Shown: positions 24,132 through 33,071, counted from the stretch's first letter. The stretch is DNA of 38,075 nt from CAZAGD01 sp964484485 (GCA_964484485.1 CAZAGD010000132.1:1-38075); one strand, 5' to 3'. The notes: generated by a model from the sequence alone, not told the origin. Program-made: numbers and translations.

Positions 24132-24868
24132 AAGAAGCGCATCTGGCCTATACGCCTGAAGAATTGATGGCCATTATTATTTCGCGCGAAGTCCGCAACT
24201 TGGAAACGGTTGGGGTAGGAGCTGCTTCTCCAATTCCGGCAGCTGGCTGTCTATTGGCCGAACAGCTCCATGCTCCTCAAGCTACCATCATCATCTTAGG
24301 TAGCAAAGAATACCATCCTTTCTTGGGCGGAAGCAGTGAATTACATTTCTTGGCCCAGCGAGGAGAGCTGGACCTGTTCTTTTTAAGTGGTCTGCAAATT
24401 GATAGCCTTGGAAACATTAATTTGCATGTATTAGGAGATTATCAGGCACCAAAGATGCGGCTTCCCGGAGCTTATGGCTCGGCCATGCTTTATTATATGG
24501 CTCGCCGGGTAATTCTCTTTCGTACAGAACACACGCGGCGCACTTTTGTGGAGAAAGTAGATTTTGTTACGGCCCCGGGAATTACTTCTGCGCGAGTTTA
24601 TCGGCCGGGCGGCCCGACCAAAGTAGTAACTCCTAAGGCCATATTAGGATGGGATAGGACGAACAAAAAATGGTATTTAGAGTCTCTTCATCCTGGGATT
24701 ACTGTGGCAGATGTGCTGGAGAATACGGGCTTTCCTTTAGAAATACCTTCGTCTCTAACCATAACCCTTTCTCCCACAGATAAGGAATTGCAAACTTTGC
24801 GGACAACCGTACGGGCAAAATTAGAAAAAATTTATCCGGAGTTTGCCCAGCAAAAAATTTTGGCCTGA
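24128..24868 (+). CDS. Family I CoA-transferase beta subunit (GctB/IpdB-like)
   Basis: A 246-residue partner of the alpha subunit, with its ATG overlapping the alpha stop (ATGA). Family features: 'LETVGVGAASPIPAAGCLLAEQLHAP', 'DLFFLSGLQIDSLGNINLHVLG', 'RLPGAYGSAMLYYMARR' and 'VDFVTAPG'. Transferases of this family carry a catalytic Glu in an E-(S/A/N)-G motif a few residues after 'HAP'. Here that stretch reads 'QATIIILGSKEYHPF', so the Glu seems to be missing or moved. IpdB, the beta subunit of a ring-opening hydrolase in the same superfamily, likewise lacks it. Substrate unknown. Confidence 0.85.
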   Translation: MKEAHLAYTPEELMAIIISREVRNLETVGVGAASPIPAAGCLLAEQLHAPQATIIILGSKEYHPFLGGSSELHFLAQRGELDLFFLSGLQIDSLGNINLHVLGDYQAPKMRLPGAYGSAMLYYMARRVILFRTEHTRRTFVEKVDFVTAPGITSARVYRPGGPTKVVTPKAILGWDRTNKKWYLESLHPGITVADVLENTGFPLEIPSSLTITLSPTDKELQTLRTTVRAKLEKIYPEFAQQKILA

Positions 24869-24983
24869 ATTTTGTTAATCTTTCCCCTTCTAAAAGAATT
24901 TTTCTTTTCCTTAAATCGTCGGGTAAAATCCCTTCAGATTATTAAAGGGAGCAAGTAAAACGTGACTATTTCTGGAAACTTTC

Positions 24984-26339
24984 TCAAACTTGATGAACTA
25001 ATTGTCGGGCCGCTATTAGGACTGGATCCCACACCGGAGAAAAAGGCGGCGAATAACCCAGATCAAGGTTAAGAAAATCTTCTACATTAAGCCCAGCATG
25101 TAGAGCAGTGGCTATGGTATCAATCCGTTTGCCCGCTCCTTCGCCGCCTACGATTTGTCCTCCTAAAAGACGACCACTCCCCTTCTCCGCAAAAATTTTC
25201 ACGGTAATGGGTTGCGTCCCCGGAAAATAGCGCGCCTTGGTTTGGGCCTCAATTTTAGCAGAGACATAAGCTAAGCCTAACTCTTGAAGTTCTCTTTCTT
25301 GCAAACCTGTGCGGGCCACTTCTAAATCACATACTTTGACCATGGCTGTGCCTACCACTCCGGGGAAAGTGGCCTGGCCGCCGGCAATATTGAGGCCGGC
25401 GATTCTTCCCTGCTTATTGGCCACAGTCCCTAAGGCTACAAAAAAGGGCCGGCGACTTACCAAATGAAAAGTTTCCGCGCAATTTCCCGCGGCCCAGATT
25501 TTTTCTATTTCTGTTTTCATCTGCTCATTTACTTTTATTCCGCCGGTTTTTCCAATGGGAATGCCGGCGGCCGCGGCCAGGGAAGAATTTGGCCGCACTC
25601 CCAAGCCTAAGAGGATTAAGTCGGCAGGAAGAGTTCTTTGCTCAGTGACCACGGCCCGGGCTTCTCCAGAAGAAGTTTCAATGGCTTTTAGAGCTTCATT
25701 TAAATAAATTTTTATCCCGGCGGCATTTAAAGGTTTAATAAGCAGCGCTGCCATATCAGCGTCTAAGGTATTCATAAGCTGGGGCATCTTTTCAACAATA
25801 GTAATATCCAGGTGGCGGCGGGCGAAGTTTTCAGCAGCTTCTAAGCCAATATAACCCCCGCCAATAATGACGATATGCTTTAGGTTCTTTTCATCCAAGG
25901 CTTGGCGGAGCTCTAAGCCACTTTGTAACGTATTTAGTGTATATACTCCTTGAGCATTAATATGGGGAAGCGACGGACGAATAGGAGTGGCTCCTGTGGC
26001 GATTAGTAGTTGGTCAAAAGGTTCCCAATAAGTTTTGCCTGTGTTTAAATCTTCCGCTAAGACCTGGCTTTTCCTTAAATCGATCTCGGAAATTTTTTGG
26101 CCCACGCGGGCATCTATTCCTTGTTTTTCTCGGAAAGCCTGGGGAGAACGGGCTATTAAAAGGTGCCAGTCATCGACCACCTGGCCGAGATAGTAAGGAA
26201 TAGCTCAAGCGGAGTAAGAAGTATGCGGGCTTTGTTCAAAAGCTATAATATCCAAATCTGGACTTTGGCGACGGGCCTGCGCGGCGGCGCTCATCCCGGC
26301 CGCATTTCCACCAATGACGACTAACCTTTCTCGGGCCAT
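24984..26339 (-). CDS. CoA-disulfide reductase/NADH oxidase family flavoprotein with in-frame UGA (candidate selenoprotein)
   Basis: A 451-residue flavoprotein when read through one in-frame TGA (26207-26205, residue 45). It starts at ATG 26339 with SD AAGGAGG. FAD-binding 'VVIGGNAAGMSAAAQARR', then 'SYSA-U-AIPYYLGQ'. The family has its single redox-active Cys (about residue 42-43) exactly here, in patterns such as 'SFANCALPY'. NAD(P)H-binding 'IVIIGGGYIGLEAAENF' and the C-terminal 'YSPPFSPVWDPVLIAAR' follow. Conservative annotation would start at GTG 26180 and lose the FAD loop and active site. Likely reaction: NAD(P)H-dependent reduction of CoA disulfide, polysulfide or O2. It converges with the CoA-transferase genes. 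Confidence 0.82.
26165..26185 (-). promoter_or_regulatory. Candidate SECIS hairpin, NADH oxidase/CoADR gene
   Basis: On the minus strand GCCAG (26185-26181) pairs with CUGGC (26169-26165) around an 11-nt loop beginning with G, 24 nt after the UGA. A second folding pairs GGUG/CACC and GUC/GAC around loop GAU with a bulge. Both are within bacterial SECIS distance but neither is as clean as the hairpin in the CoA-transferase gene. Confidence 0.4.
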
Positions 26340-26378
26340 TTTTTAATCCTCCTTTTTCGCTAATCATATCGTTAGGGC

Positions 26379-27971
26379 TCATAATTCGACTTGAATGGCG
26401 GATAAGATATGCGGAAGCTTTAAGAGGGCCTGCAAGACTTCTGGAGAAACTTTTTCATCTACATGGATTAAAGAGATAGCTGTTCCCCCAATTTTATCGC
26501 GGCTTAAATGCATCTGGCCAATGTTGATCTGGTGGGCAGCCAAAAGACTGCCCAAGTTACCAATCACCCCAGGTTTATCTTGATTGTGAATGAAGAGAAT
26601 ATTGCCTTCGGGAATAGCTTCGGTTACGAATTTATTGATGCGCACAAAACGGGGTTCATTCTTCCCAAAGAGGGTGCCCGCCACCGTATTTTGGCCAGCA
26701 TCAGTATGTAATTGGACTGTTAGCAAAGTAGTAAAATCTTCGGCTTCTCTACTTTTTGCTTCTTTAACTTTTATCCCTCTTTCCTTGGCCAAAATGGGGG
26801 CGTTTACATAATTTACCTTTTCTTCGATAATGGGATCTAATAATCCTTTTAATAAAGACATAGTGATCAGCGTGGTATCCATATCCACTACTTGCCCGCT
26901 ATAGGTAATGTATACTTCTTGCATTCTACCTGAGCTTATCTGCGCCTGAAATTTACCAATCTTTTCAGCCAAAGTAAGATAAGGAGAAAGAAGGGCTAAG
27001 GTTTCCGGGCTAACGGCAGGTAGATTAACGGCATTGCGGGCTGTTCCTTGGAGCAGATATTCTACTACTTGCTGAGCAATAGCTATAGATACTTTTATTT
27101 GGGCTTCGGTGGTGGAAGCTCCTAAATGGGGAGTGCAGATCACTTGATCCAATTCCAAGAGCGGATTAGCTCCGGGAGGTTCTTTTTCAAAAACATCCAA
27201 AGCTGCTCCAGCAACTTTCCCTTTGGTGATAGCTTCATAAAGGGACTTTTCTTCGATAATCCCTCCGCGGGCACAATTAATAAGCCGCACTCCTTTTTTC
27301 ATCTTTTCCATGGCAGTGGCATTAATTAAGCCTTTGGTGGTAGAGGTCAAGGGAGTGTGCACAGTAATAAAGTCAGACCTGGCCAAGAGTTCATCCAAAG
27401 TGACCATTTCCACTTTCCTCTTGGCGGCCACTTCGGCTGATAAATAAGGATCGTAACCGATTACTTTCATCCCCAACCCTTCGGCCAGCCTGGCCACAAC
27501 CGACCCAATACTTCCTAAGCCAATAATTCCTAAGGTTTGCCCCTGGACTTCTGTACCCATAAACCGTTCTTTCTCCCATTGGCCAGCTTTTACCGAAGCT
27601 GTGGCCTGGGGAATATGCCGGGCCAAAGAGAGGAGCAATGAAATTGTATGTTCAGCAGCCGAAAGGGTATTGCCGCCAGGAGTATTCATAACTACGATAC
27701 CTTTCTTAGAAGCAGCATCCAGATCAATGTTGTCCACTCCTGTGCCGGCTCGCCCGATAACCCGCAAATTTGGGGCAGCAGCAATTACTTCCGCCGTTAC
27801 TTTAGTCGCGCTGCGCACAATCAGGCCATGATAATCTTTGATTATCCTCTTCAATTCCTCGGCGGGGACTTTTGTTCTAATATCGGCCTCTATTCCTGGA
27901 GCTTGCTCTAAAATAGCTCTCCCTTCTGGTGAGATATTATCACTAACTAAAACTCTCCATGGGGCCTTCAT
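26379..27971 (-). CDS. serA: D-3-phosphoglycerate dehydrogenase
   Basis: A 530-residue first enzyme of serine synthesis, oxidising 3-phosphoglycerate with NAD. Features in order: 'HGLIVRSATKVT', 'VIGRAGTGVDNIDLDAASKKGI', the Rossmann motif 'TLGIIGLGSIGSVVA', 'INCARGGIIEE' and 'CTPHLGASTTEAQ'. An intervening ASB domain and a C-terminal ACT domain ('ILFIHNQDKPGVIGNLGSLL') follow, the long bacterial form usually subject to serine feedback. SD AGGAGGG. It stands alone on its strand. Confidence 0.96.
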   Translation of the reverse strand: MKAPWRVLVSDNISPEGRAILEQAPGIEADIRTKVPAEELKRIIKDYHGLIVRSATKVTAEVIAAAPNLRVIGRAGTGVDNIDLDAASKKGIVVMNTPGGNTLSAAEHTISLLLSLARHIPQATASVKAGQWEKERFMGTEVQGQTLGIIGLGSIGSVVARLAEGLGMKVIGYDPYLSAEVAAKRKVEMVTLDELLARSDFITVHTPLTSTTKGLINATAMEKMKKGVRLINCARGGIIEEKSLYEAITKGKVAGAALDVFEKEPPGANPLLELDQVICTPHLGASTTEAQIKVSIAIAQQVVEYLLQGTARNAVNLPAVSPETLALLSPYLTLAEKIGKFQAQISSGRMQEVYITYSGQVVDMDTTLITMSLLKGLLDPIIEEKVNYVNAPILAKERGIKVKEAKSREAEDFTTLLTVQLHTDAGQNTVAGTLFGKNEPRFVRINKFVTEAIPEGNILFIHNQDKPGVIGNLGSLLAAHQINIGQMHLSRDKIGGTAISLIHVDEKVSPEVLQALLKLPHILSAIQVEL

Positions 27972-28110
27972 TGTAAGCCCTCCTGTCTCTACTACGGTTC
28001 CTGCGCTTAAAAATGTATGGTTTAATTTAGCCTGATTTGAATGCAGAATTCAAGAAAAAATTCTATTTAGGTGAGATCCCTCTTACCTTAACACTCCCCT
28101 TTCCCCCCTT

Positions 28111-28350
28111 TTATTAATGGAAGCATAAAATAAACGATATCTTAATGCGGGGTTCGGCAAGCCCCAAGGGCTTGCCCTACGAGAAATTAAAAAACCTCAA
28201 ATGTAGGGCAAGGGCTTGTGCCTTGCCGCATTGGGTTTCATTTCTTATGGGCAATTACGATACAATTTCATTGGGGCAAGCCGATAAAGCCAGAGCATGG
28301 AGGAAGATAAGAGTAATAACTGTAAATATTTAATTGCTCCGAGTAATAAC
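28111..28350. repeat. MITE-like repeat, family A, copy with internal hairpin (240 bp)
   Basis: The left end TTATTAATGGAAGCATAAAATAAA and right end (TAAATATTTAATTGCTCCGA and on to 28350) match the ends of the 218-370 copy. The interior differs: 28143-28235 is a long imperfect inverted repeat, CGGCAAGCCCCAAGGGCTTG.. against ..GTAGGGCAAGGGCTTGTGCC. The 494-bp gap 27972-28465 holds this element, the serA start region and about 115 bp before the MidA stop with no further feature I can name. Confidence 0.6.
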
Positions 28351-28465
28351 TCCAGAGGGGGCAAAGGGGAGATTTTATAGTAATTTCTCTTCGTCATGGC
28401 AAAGGTTTTATAAACCACTCGCAGAAAGGAGAGGTTAGAAGTGAGTAAAAAAATTTTGAGGAATA

Positions 28466-29668
28466 TTAAGACTGATCAGTAGCCAGCATTTTCTTTAATC
28501 GGGAAGGGGAGGCAAATATATCTTGGAGTCCGATTAGATTAGCTTCTTCTACTCCTTTACTTTGGATAAGCACTTTGAAAAGCGTGCCCATTCCTCCGGG
28601 CACGAGGAAACTCTTCATGGCCAATTTTTGTTTTAAAAATTCCGGCGCCGAAAATTGGTAACGATTTACTTCCAAATTTTCCAAATCCCGCAAAAGGCCC
28701 AAAGCAGCTAAAAATTTATATTGTTCTATTAACCCGTTCTTCCGGAGGCCTAAGGTCTCCCCTTTTTTTATTAAAGCGCTGAAATTTACGTGCGCTGTTA
28801 TATCCTGATATCCCAAACGCACATAAGGATTGGTAGAGGTTGTATGCCGATAATAGCAGAGGAGGGTACCGTCCCGTCGCGTAGGATGATAAAGCTCTTC
28901 CGCTTCGTACCCATAATCAATAGTTATCAAAAAGCCTCTTTTTAAAATTAAGGCTATTTCCCCCAGCCAATTTAAAGCTTTTAAATTCGCTTCGGCTCTT
29001 TGACCTTCGGTAAGAGGAGAGGCATAACTTTGCATGTATTCAATCAATAAAGGGGTGCTTGGGTTGGCGCAGACTTCCACAAAATTTTGTCCATCATAGT
29101 CAACAAAAATTTCGCGGAGTTTGCCTTCTTCTTGGCAGATGAGGTGGACAGGAAAGGAATCAATTAATTCATTGGAAAAGATGCAGCCAACTATTTGCCT
29201 GGCCTCTTTTAGAAGAGCTTCGAGGGATGTTTGTTGCACTTTCCCCGCCGCGAAAAAATTTTCCAGAAGTTTCCTCTGTTCTTTCTGAAAAAAAGGACTC
29301 TTCTCCAAGATCAGGTAGTTTAATTCTTGGTAAAGCTCGGGAAAGTACTTTTGGCAATAATGGAGAATATGAGTGCAGAGTAGCCCTTTACCAGCTCCGA
29401 TCTCCACCGCCCAAAAAGGAGAAGGATAATCAAGAATTTGCCACATTTGCCGCATTTGTCTGGCCAGAAGATGGCCGAATATAGGGTGTAAATAAGGGCT
29501 GGTGTAATAGTCGCCTTGGGCACCAATTTTTTCCCGGGAGGAATAATAATATCCTTCTTGAGGATGATAAAGGACCGTTTCCATAAAATCCGCAAAGGTA
29601 ATAGGACCCTCGCTCTGAAGGCGATTTAATATAATTTGGCGCAATTCTCTGTTTTCCTGATCTGGCAT
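28466..29668 (-). CDS. MidA/NDUFAF7-type SAM-dependent protein methyltransferase
   Basis: A 400-residue protein of the MidA (DUF185) family. 'ITFADFMETVLYHPQEGYYY' and 'GDYYTSPYLHPIFGHLLARQ' are typical of its N-terminus, 'WAVEIGAGKGLLCTHIL' is the SAM-binding motif, and 'IFSNELIDSFPVHLI' and 'LITIDYGYEAEELYHPTRRDGTL' follow. In mitochondria the homologue methylates an arginine of complex I; in bacteria the substrate is mostly unknown. No SD precedes the ATG: a TATAAT (minus strand, 29681-29676) ends 7 bp before it, so the mRNA may be leaderless. Confidence 0.88.
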   Translation of the reverse strand: MPDQENRELRQIILNRLQSEGPITFADFMETVLYHPQEGYYYSSREKIGAQGDYYTSPYLHPIFGHLLARQMRQMWQILDYPSPFWAVEIGAGKGLLCTHILHYCQKYFPELYQELNYLILEKSPFFQKEQRKLLENFFAAGKVQQTSLEALLKEARQIVGCIFSNELIDSFPVHLICQEEGKLREIFVDYDGQNFVEVCANPSTPLLIEYMQSYASPLTEGQRAEANLKALNWLGEIALILKRGFLITIDYGYEAEELYHPTRRDGTLLCYYRHTTSTNPYVRLGYQDITAHVNFSALIKKGETLGLRKNGLIEQYKFLAALGLLRDLENLEVNRYQFSAPEFLKQKLAMKSFLVPGGMGTLFKVLIQSKGVEEANLIGLQDIFASPSRLKKMLATDQS

Positions 29669-29710
29669 GTATGGTATTATAACTTATCTTTAGGAGAGAG
29701 GAAATAAACG

Positions 29711-29773
29711 ATGAAAAGAAAGGAAGTATTGAGGTCCGGTTTGGTGAGGACAAACGGAGTGTGGTTCTTGTAG
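29711..29773 (+). CDS. Possible 20-residue leader peptide upstream of the flavin-binding gene
   Basis: ATG 29711 to TAG 29773 encodes MKRKEVLRSGLVRTNGVWFL. A strong SD (AGGAGAGAGG) ends about 9 nt upstream. That SD (29693-29704) can pair imperfectly with TTTCCTCTCC (29788-29797) just after the stop. A short ORF whose SD can be sequestered by its own downstream RNA would fit a leader controlling the gene at 29837, but chance is quite possible. Confidence 0.3.
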   Translation: MKRKEVLRSGLVRTNGVWFL

Positions 29774-29836
29774 TGACCCCGAAATAGTTTCCTCTCCATA
29801 AATTTGGGCAGCAAAAAGTTGGGCACAGGAGGGAAA

Positions 29837-30454
29837 GTGAGAAGGAAAGAATTCGAAGTTAAAGAACGTCAGCTTATCGAGGAGGTGCTTAATAAAGTCT
29901 CTGTAGGATACCTATCCTTCAATGGGGCTGACGGATGGCCGCGCATAACTCCTTTAAATTTTGTGTATGAAGATGGTTGGATCTATTGGCATGGAGCCGT
30001 GGCCGGCGAGCGCTTCCATTGTTTGCAGCAAGATTCGCGTGCGGTATTTGCGGCAGTACTGATTCCTTTGTACATTCCTTCTTATTTTGCGGCCGAAGAT
30101 AATGCTACGGCAGCAACCAGCACTTTTAAGTCCGTGATTGTGCGGGGGAGAGTCAGTTCGTTTATAGACCTTGATGAAAAATGTAAAGTGCTAAATAAAT
30201 TAATGGCTAAATATCAACCAGAAGGGCGGTACCGAAAGATCACTCCTCATGATCCCTTTTATGCTAAAATTCTTCCGGCCACTGGGGTTTATGGTTTGCG
30301 AGTGGAAGAGATGGTGGGCAAATTTAAATTTGCCCAGAATAAATCTGTGGAAGACAGAAAAAAGATAATAAATAGGCTAAAAGAAAGGGGAGAAGCTACG
30401 GATTTAATCGTGGCCGAGGAGATAGAGAAAACGCTGGCGGAGATTAAATCTTAA
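29837..30454 (+). CDS. Pyridoxamine 5'-phosphate oxidase-like flavin-binding protein
   Basis: A 205-residue protein from GTG 29837, which has AGGAGGG just upstream; a TTG at 29804 lacks an SD. The split-barrel FMN-binding pattern is visible: 'GYLSFNGADGWPRITPLNFVYEDGWIYWHG', 'RAVFAAVLIP', 'STFKSVIVRGRVSSFIDLDEK'. The C-terminal 'PATGVYGLRVEEMVGKFKFAQNKS' closely resembles the FMN-binding negative regulator/NimA-like group. It probably binds FMN or F420 and reduces small molecules; the substrate is unknown. It is divergent from the MidA gene and 79 bp before ftsH. Confidence 0.8.
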   Translation: MRRKEFEVKERQLIEEVLNKVSVGYLSFNGADGWPRITPLNFVYEDGWIYWHGAVAGERFHCLQQDSRAVFAAVLIPLYIPSYFAAEDNATAATSTFKSVIVRGRVSSFIDLDEKCKVLNKLMAKYQPEGRYRKITPHDPFYAKILPATGVYGLRVEEMVGKFKFAQNKSVEDRKKIINRLKERGEATDLIVAEEIEKTLAEIKS

Positions 30455-30533
30455 TTACATCCCATAACCCAATGTCTAAAAATCTCTTGGCCGAGAGAAA
30501 AAATAGAGAAAAGATACCGGAGGAGAAATTTAT

Positions 30534-32438
30534 ATGGCGGACAATGAGCAAAAACATGAAGAAAAATTTAAAGAAAAGCTGAGCTCTTTGTTTAAAGCGC
30601 CAGAATACGAGAAGAGAAAGCAATCTCTTCCTCCCAAAGCTCATTTCAGTATTTGGTATTTCCTGATTGTCTTTCTCATTTTGACTTTGCTGCAACAGTA
30701 TTTTCTTTCCCCCCGGGTAGAGACAATTTCTTACAGTAAGTTCAAACAATATTTGGCTGAGGGGCAAATAACCAACGTGGTTATTGGGCCGGAGACGATC
30801 ACCGGGACAATTAAAGGGAGAGAGGGAGGGCGGGATCGAGAATTTATGGCCGTGCGGGTTGAGGACCCCAATCTGATTAAAGAACTGGACGAGCGGAAAG
30901 TAAATTATTCCGGTCTTTACCAAAGCAAATTTCTCAGCAATCTTTTCTCTTGGATTATCCCTTTAGGTATTTTCTTTTTGATCTGGCGTTACGCCATAAA
31001 GAGGATGGGGCCCGGATATGGAGTAATGTCTTTTAGCAAGAGTAAAGCTAAGCTTTATGCCGAGGATGAGACTAAGGTAACCTTTGCCGATGTGGCCGGA
31101 ATAGACGAAGCTAAGGAAGAATTGCAAGAGGTGGTGGAGTTTCTAAAAAATCCGGAAAAATTTCGCCGTTTGGGAGGAAGAATTCCCAAAGGCGTCCTCC
31201 TGGTGGGCCCACCGGGAACAGGGAAAACCCTTCTGGCGAAAGCCGTTGCCGGGGAAGCTAAAGTACCTTTCTTTAGTATCAGTGGTTCAGAATTTGTGGA
31301 GATGTTCGTCGGAGTAGGGGCGGCCAGAGTAAGAGATCTCTTCTCGCAGGCCACGGCGCATGCTCCTTGTATTATTTTTATTGATGAGTTGGATGCTTTG
31401 GGAAAAGCCCGGGGCATCAATGTCATGGGTGGACATGATGAAAGAGAGCAGACTTTGAACCAGCTTTTAGTCGAAATGGATGGGTTTGAATCGAATAAAG
31501 GCGTAATTATCATGGCGGCTACTAACCGGCCCGAGATTTTGGACCCGGCTCTTTTACGACCAGGACGATTTGATCGCCAGGTTTTAGTAGATCGTCCCGA
31601 CATCAATGGACGGGAAGCTATTTTGAAAATTCATTCGCGCAATGTCAAATTATCACCAGAAGTTGACTTGCACAAAATTGCCGCGCGAACTCCAGGATTT
31701 GTAGGCGCTGATCTGGCCAATTTGGTTAATGAAGCAGCATTGCTGGCCGCCAGAAAGAACAAAGAAATGGTTGGTCCAGAAGAATTTGATGAGGCTATCG
31801 ATCGGGTGATCGCCGGCTTAGAAAAGAAGAAAAGAATGATGAACCAGCGGGAGAAGGAGATTGTAGCCTACCATGAATCGGGCCATGCCATCGTGGCTGA
31901 ATGTGTTCAATACGCCGATCCGGTCCATAAGATTTCCATTATCCCGCGCGGAATTGCGGCTTTAGGATATACCCAACAACAACCGACCGAAGACCGCTAT
32001 TTGATGACCCGTTCCGAACTTTTAGATCGGATTGCCGTGCTCTTAGGCGGCCGGGTAGCGGAAGAAATAGTCTTTGGCGAGATGTCCACGGGCGCTCAAA
32101 GTGATTTACAGAGAGCCACTGATATTGCCCGGGCCATGGTTACGGAATACGGGATGAGTGACCGCTTAGGCTTGGTAACTTACGAGCGGGAACGGCGCCC
32201 CATGTTTTTGCCGGAAAGCTTTACGCCCACTAAAACCTACAGCGAAGCTAAAGCGGCCGAGATTGATGAAGAAATATCCCGGGTGATGGAAGAGGCGCAC
32301 AGACGAGTTAAACAGATTCTTTCCGAGCGGCGGGAAACGCTGGATGCTTTAGCTAAACTCCTTCTGGAAAAAGAAATTGTTCAAGGAGAAGAATTACGGC
32401 GCATGTTGGGCAAAACCCAACCAACAGCTCAGGCTTAG
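30534..32438 (+). CDS. ftsH: ATP-dependent zinc metalloprotease FtsH
   Basis: A 634-residue membrane AAA+ protease that degrades misfolded membrane proteins and regulators. Two membrane helices (about 38-58 and 128-148) flank a periplasmic domain. The AAA domain has Walker A 'GPPGTGKT', Walker B 'IIFIDELDALG' and the second region of homology 'NRPEILDPALLRPGRFDR'. The protease domain has the zinc motif 'HESGH' and downstream 'TGAQSDLQRATDIAR'. Preceded by SD GGAGGA. Full length. Confidence 0.97.
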   Translation: MADNEQKHEEKFKEKLSSLFKAPEYEKRKQSLPPKAHFSIWYFLIVFLILTLLQQYFLSPRVETISYSKFKQYLAEGQITNVVIGPETITGTIKGREGGRDREFMAVRVEDPNLIKELDERKVNYSGLYQSKFLSNLFSWIIPLGIFFLIWRYAIKRMGPGYGVMSFSKSKAKLYAEDETKVTFADVAGIDEAKEELQEVVEFLKNPEKFRRLGGRIPKGVLLVGPPGTGKTLLAKAVAGEAKVPFFSISGSEFVEMFVGVGAARVRDLFSQATAHAPCIIFIDELDALGKARGINVMGGHDEREQTLNQLLVEMDGFESNKGVIIMAATNRPEILDPALLRPGRFDRQVLVDRPDINGREAILKIHSRNVKLSPEVDLHKIAARTPGFVGADLANLVNEAALLAARKNKEMVGPEEFDEAIDRVIAGLEKKKRMMNQREKEIVAYHESGHAIVAECVQYADPVHKISIIPRGIAALGYTQQQPTEDRYLMTRSELLDRIAVLLGGRVAEEIVFGEMSTGAQSDLQRATDIARAMVTEYGMSDRLGLVTYERERRPMFLPESFTPTKTYSEAKAAEIDEEISRVMEEAHRRVKQILSERRETLDALAKLLLEKEIVQGEELRRMLGKTQPTAQA

Positions 32439-32460
32439 CATTATTTTCCATCCTGGAAAT

Positions 32461-32808
32461 TTAGATAACTTCTAAGGCTTCCACTCTAAATTCTCGCCCG
32501 GAGATAAGTTCCCAATTCTCTTCTCCGCAAGCGGGACATTTATTATGCCAGGTGGTCTTATCTATGGGGAAAACGGTAAGACATTTGGCGCATTGGCCTT
32601 TAGCGGGGATTCGCTCAATCCTCACTTTAGCCCCCGCAGCTATCGTATCTTTGCTGAGAAAGTCAAAATAACGCTGCAACCATTCATCTTCAAAGTCACT
32701 GATCTCGCCTATGTGCAGGTGGACCTCCAGAATCTTTTGGGCCCGATTCCGCTGCGCATAATCAAGAGCTATCTCTAAGATGCTTTGGGTTATAGATAAT
32801 TCATGCAT
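32461..32808 (-). CDS. hypA: Hydrogenase nickel-incorporation protein HypA
   Basis: A 115-residue maturation factor. The N-terminal 'MHELSITQSILEIAL' holds the nickel-binding His2-Glu3. The zinc site is two CxxC pairs, 'CAKC' and 'CPAC'. It delivers nickel to [NiFe] hydrogenase, so the organism probably has one; none lies in the window and no hypB is adjacent. No clear SD precedes the ATG. It converges with ftsH, 22 bp apart. Confidence 0.95.
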   Translation of the reverse strand: MHELSITQSILEIALDYAQRNRAQKILEVHLHIGEISDFEDEWLQRYFDFLSKDTIAAGAKVRIERIPAKGQCAKCLTVFPIDKTTWHNKCPACGEENWELISGREFRVEALEVI

Positions 32809-32948
32809 GGGCTGTCAAAATAATAAAAATCTTTTATTAGCCACTTTCCTATAAAAACCATTTAAGCAAGAATTTACTTTTAGAGCAAGGGAAAAGACCA
32901 ACAGTTGCTCACTTTTCCAAAATCATTGGCTTAAGGTATAAATTTTTT

Positions 32949-32967
32949 CCCTCTTTTCTAAAGAGGG
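32949..32967. other. Short perfect hairpin between hypA and the SWIM gene
   Basis: CCCTCTTT (32949-32956), loop TCT, AAAGAGGG (32960-32967): an 8-bp stem in the 263-bp gap after the SNF2/SWIM operon. On the minus strand A-runs rather than U-runs follow, so a classical terminator is doubtful. It may stabilise the 3' end of the SWIM transcript. Confidence 0.35.
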
Positions 32968-33071
32968 CAAAGAGGAGATTAATTCGCCCTACCCCTCTTT
33001 TAAAAAGAAACTCCTTTTTGATCCTTTATTTATTATCTTTATTTTTGTAGATGAAAATCTTTAGCTTCGGC

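Noticed and set aside
23256..26339. Genome-wide UGA recoding (as Trp or Gly)
   Set aside because: TGA closes many normal-length genes here, including tolR, fadA, both CoA-transferase subunits and the NADH oxidase gene itself.
28441..28482. 13-residue ORF with an SD before the MidA stop
   Set aside because: It overlaps the end of the opposite gene, is very short and has no recognisable context.
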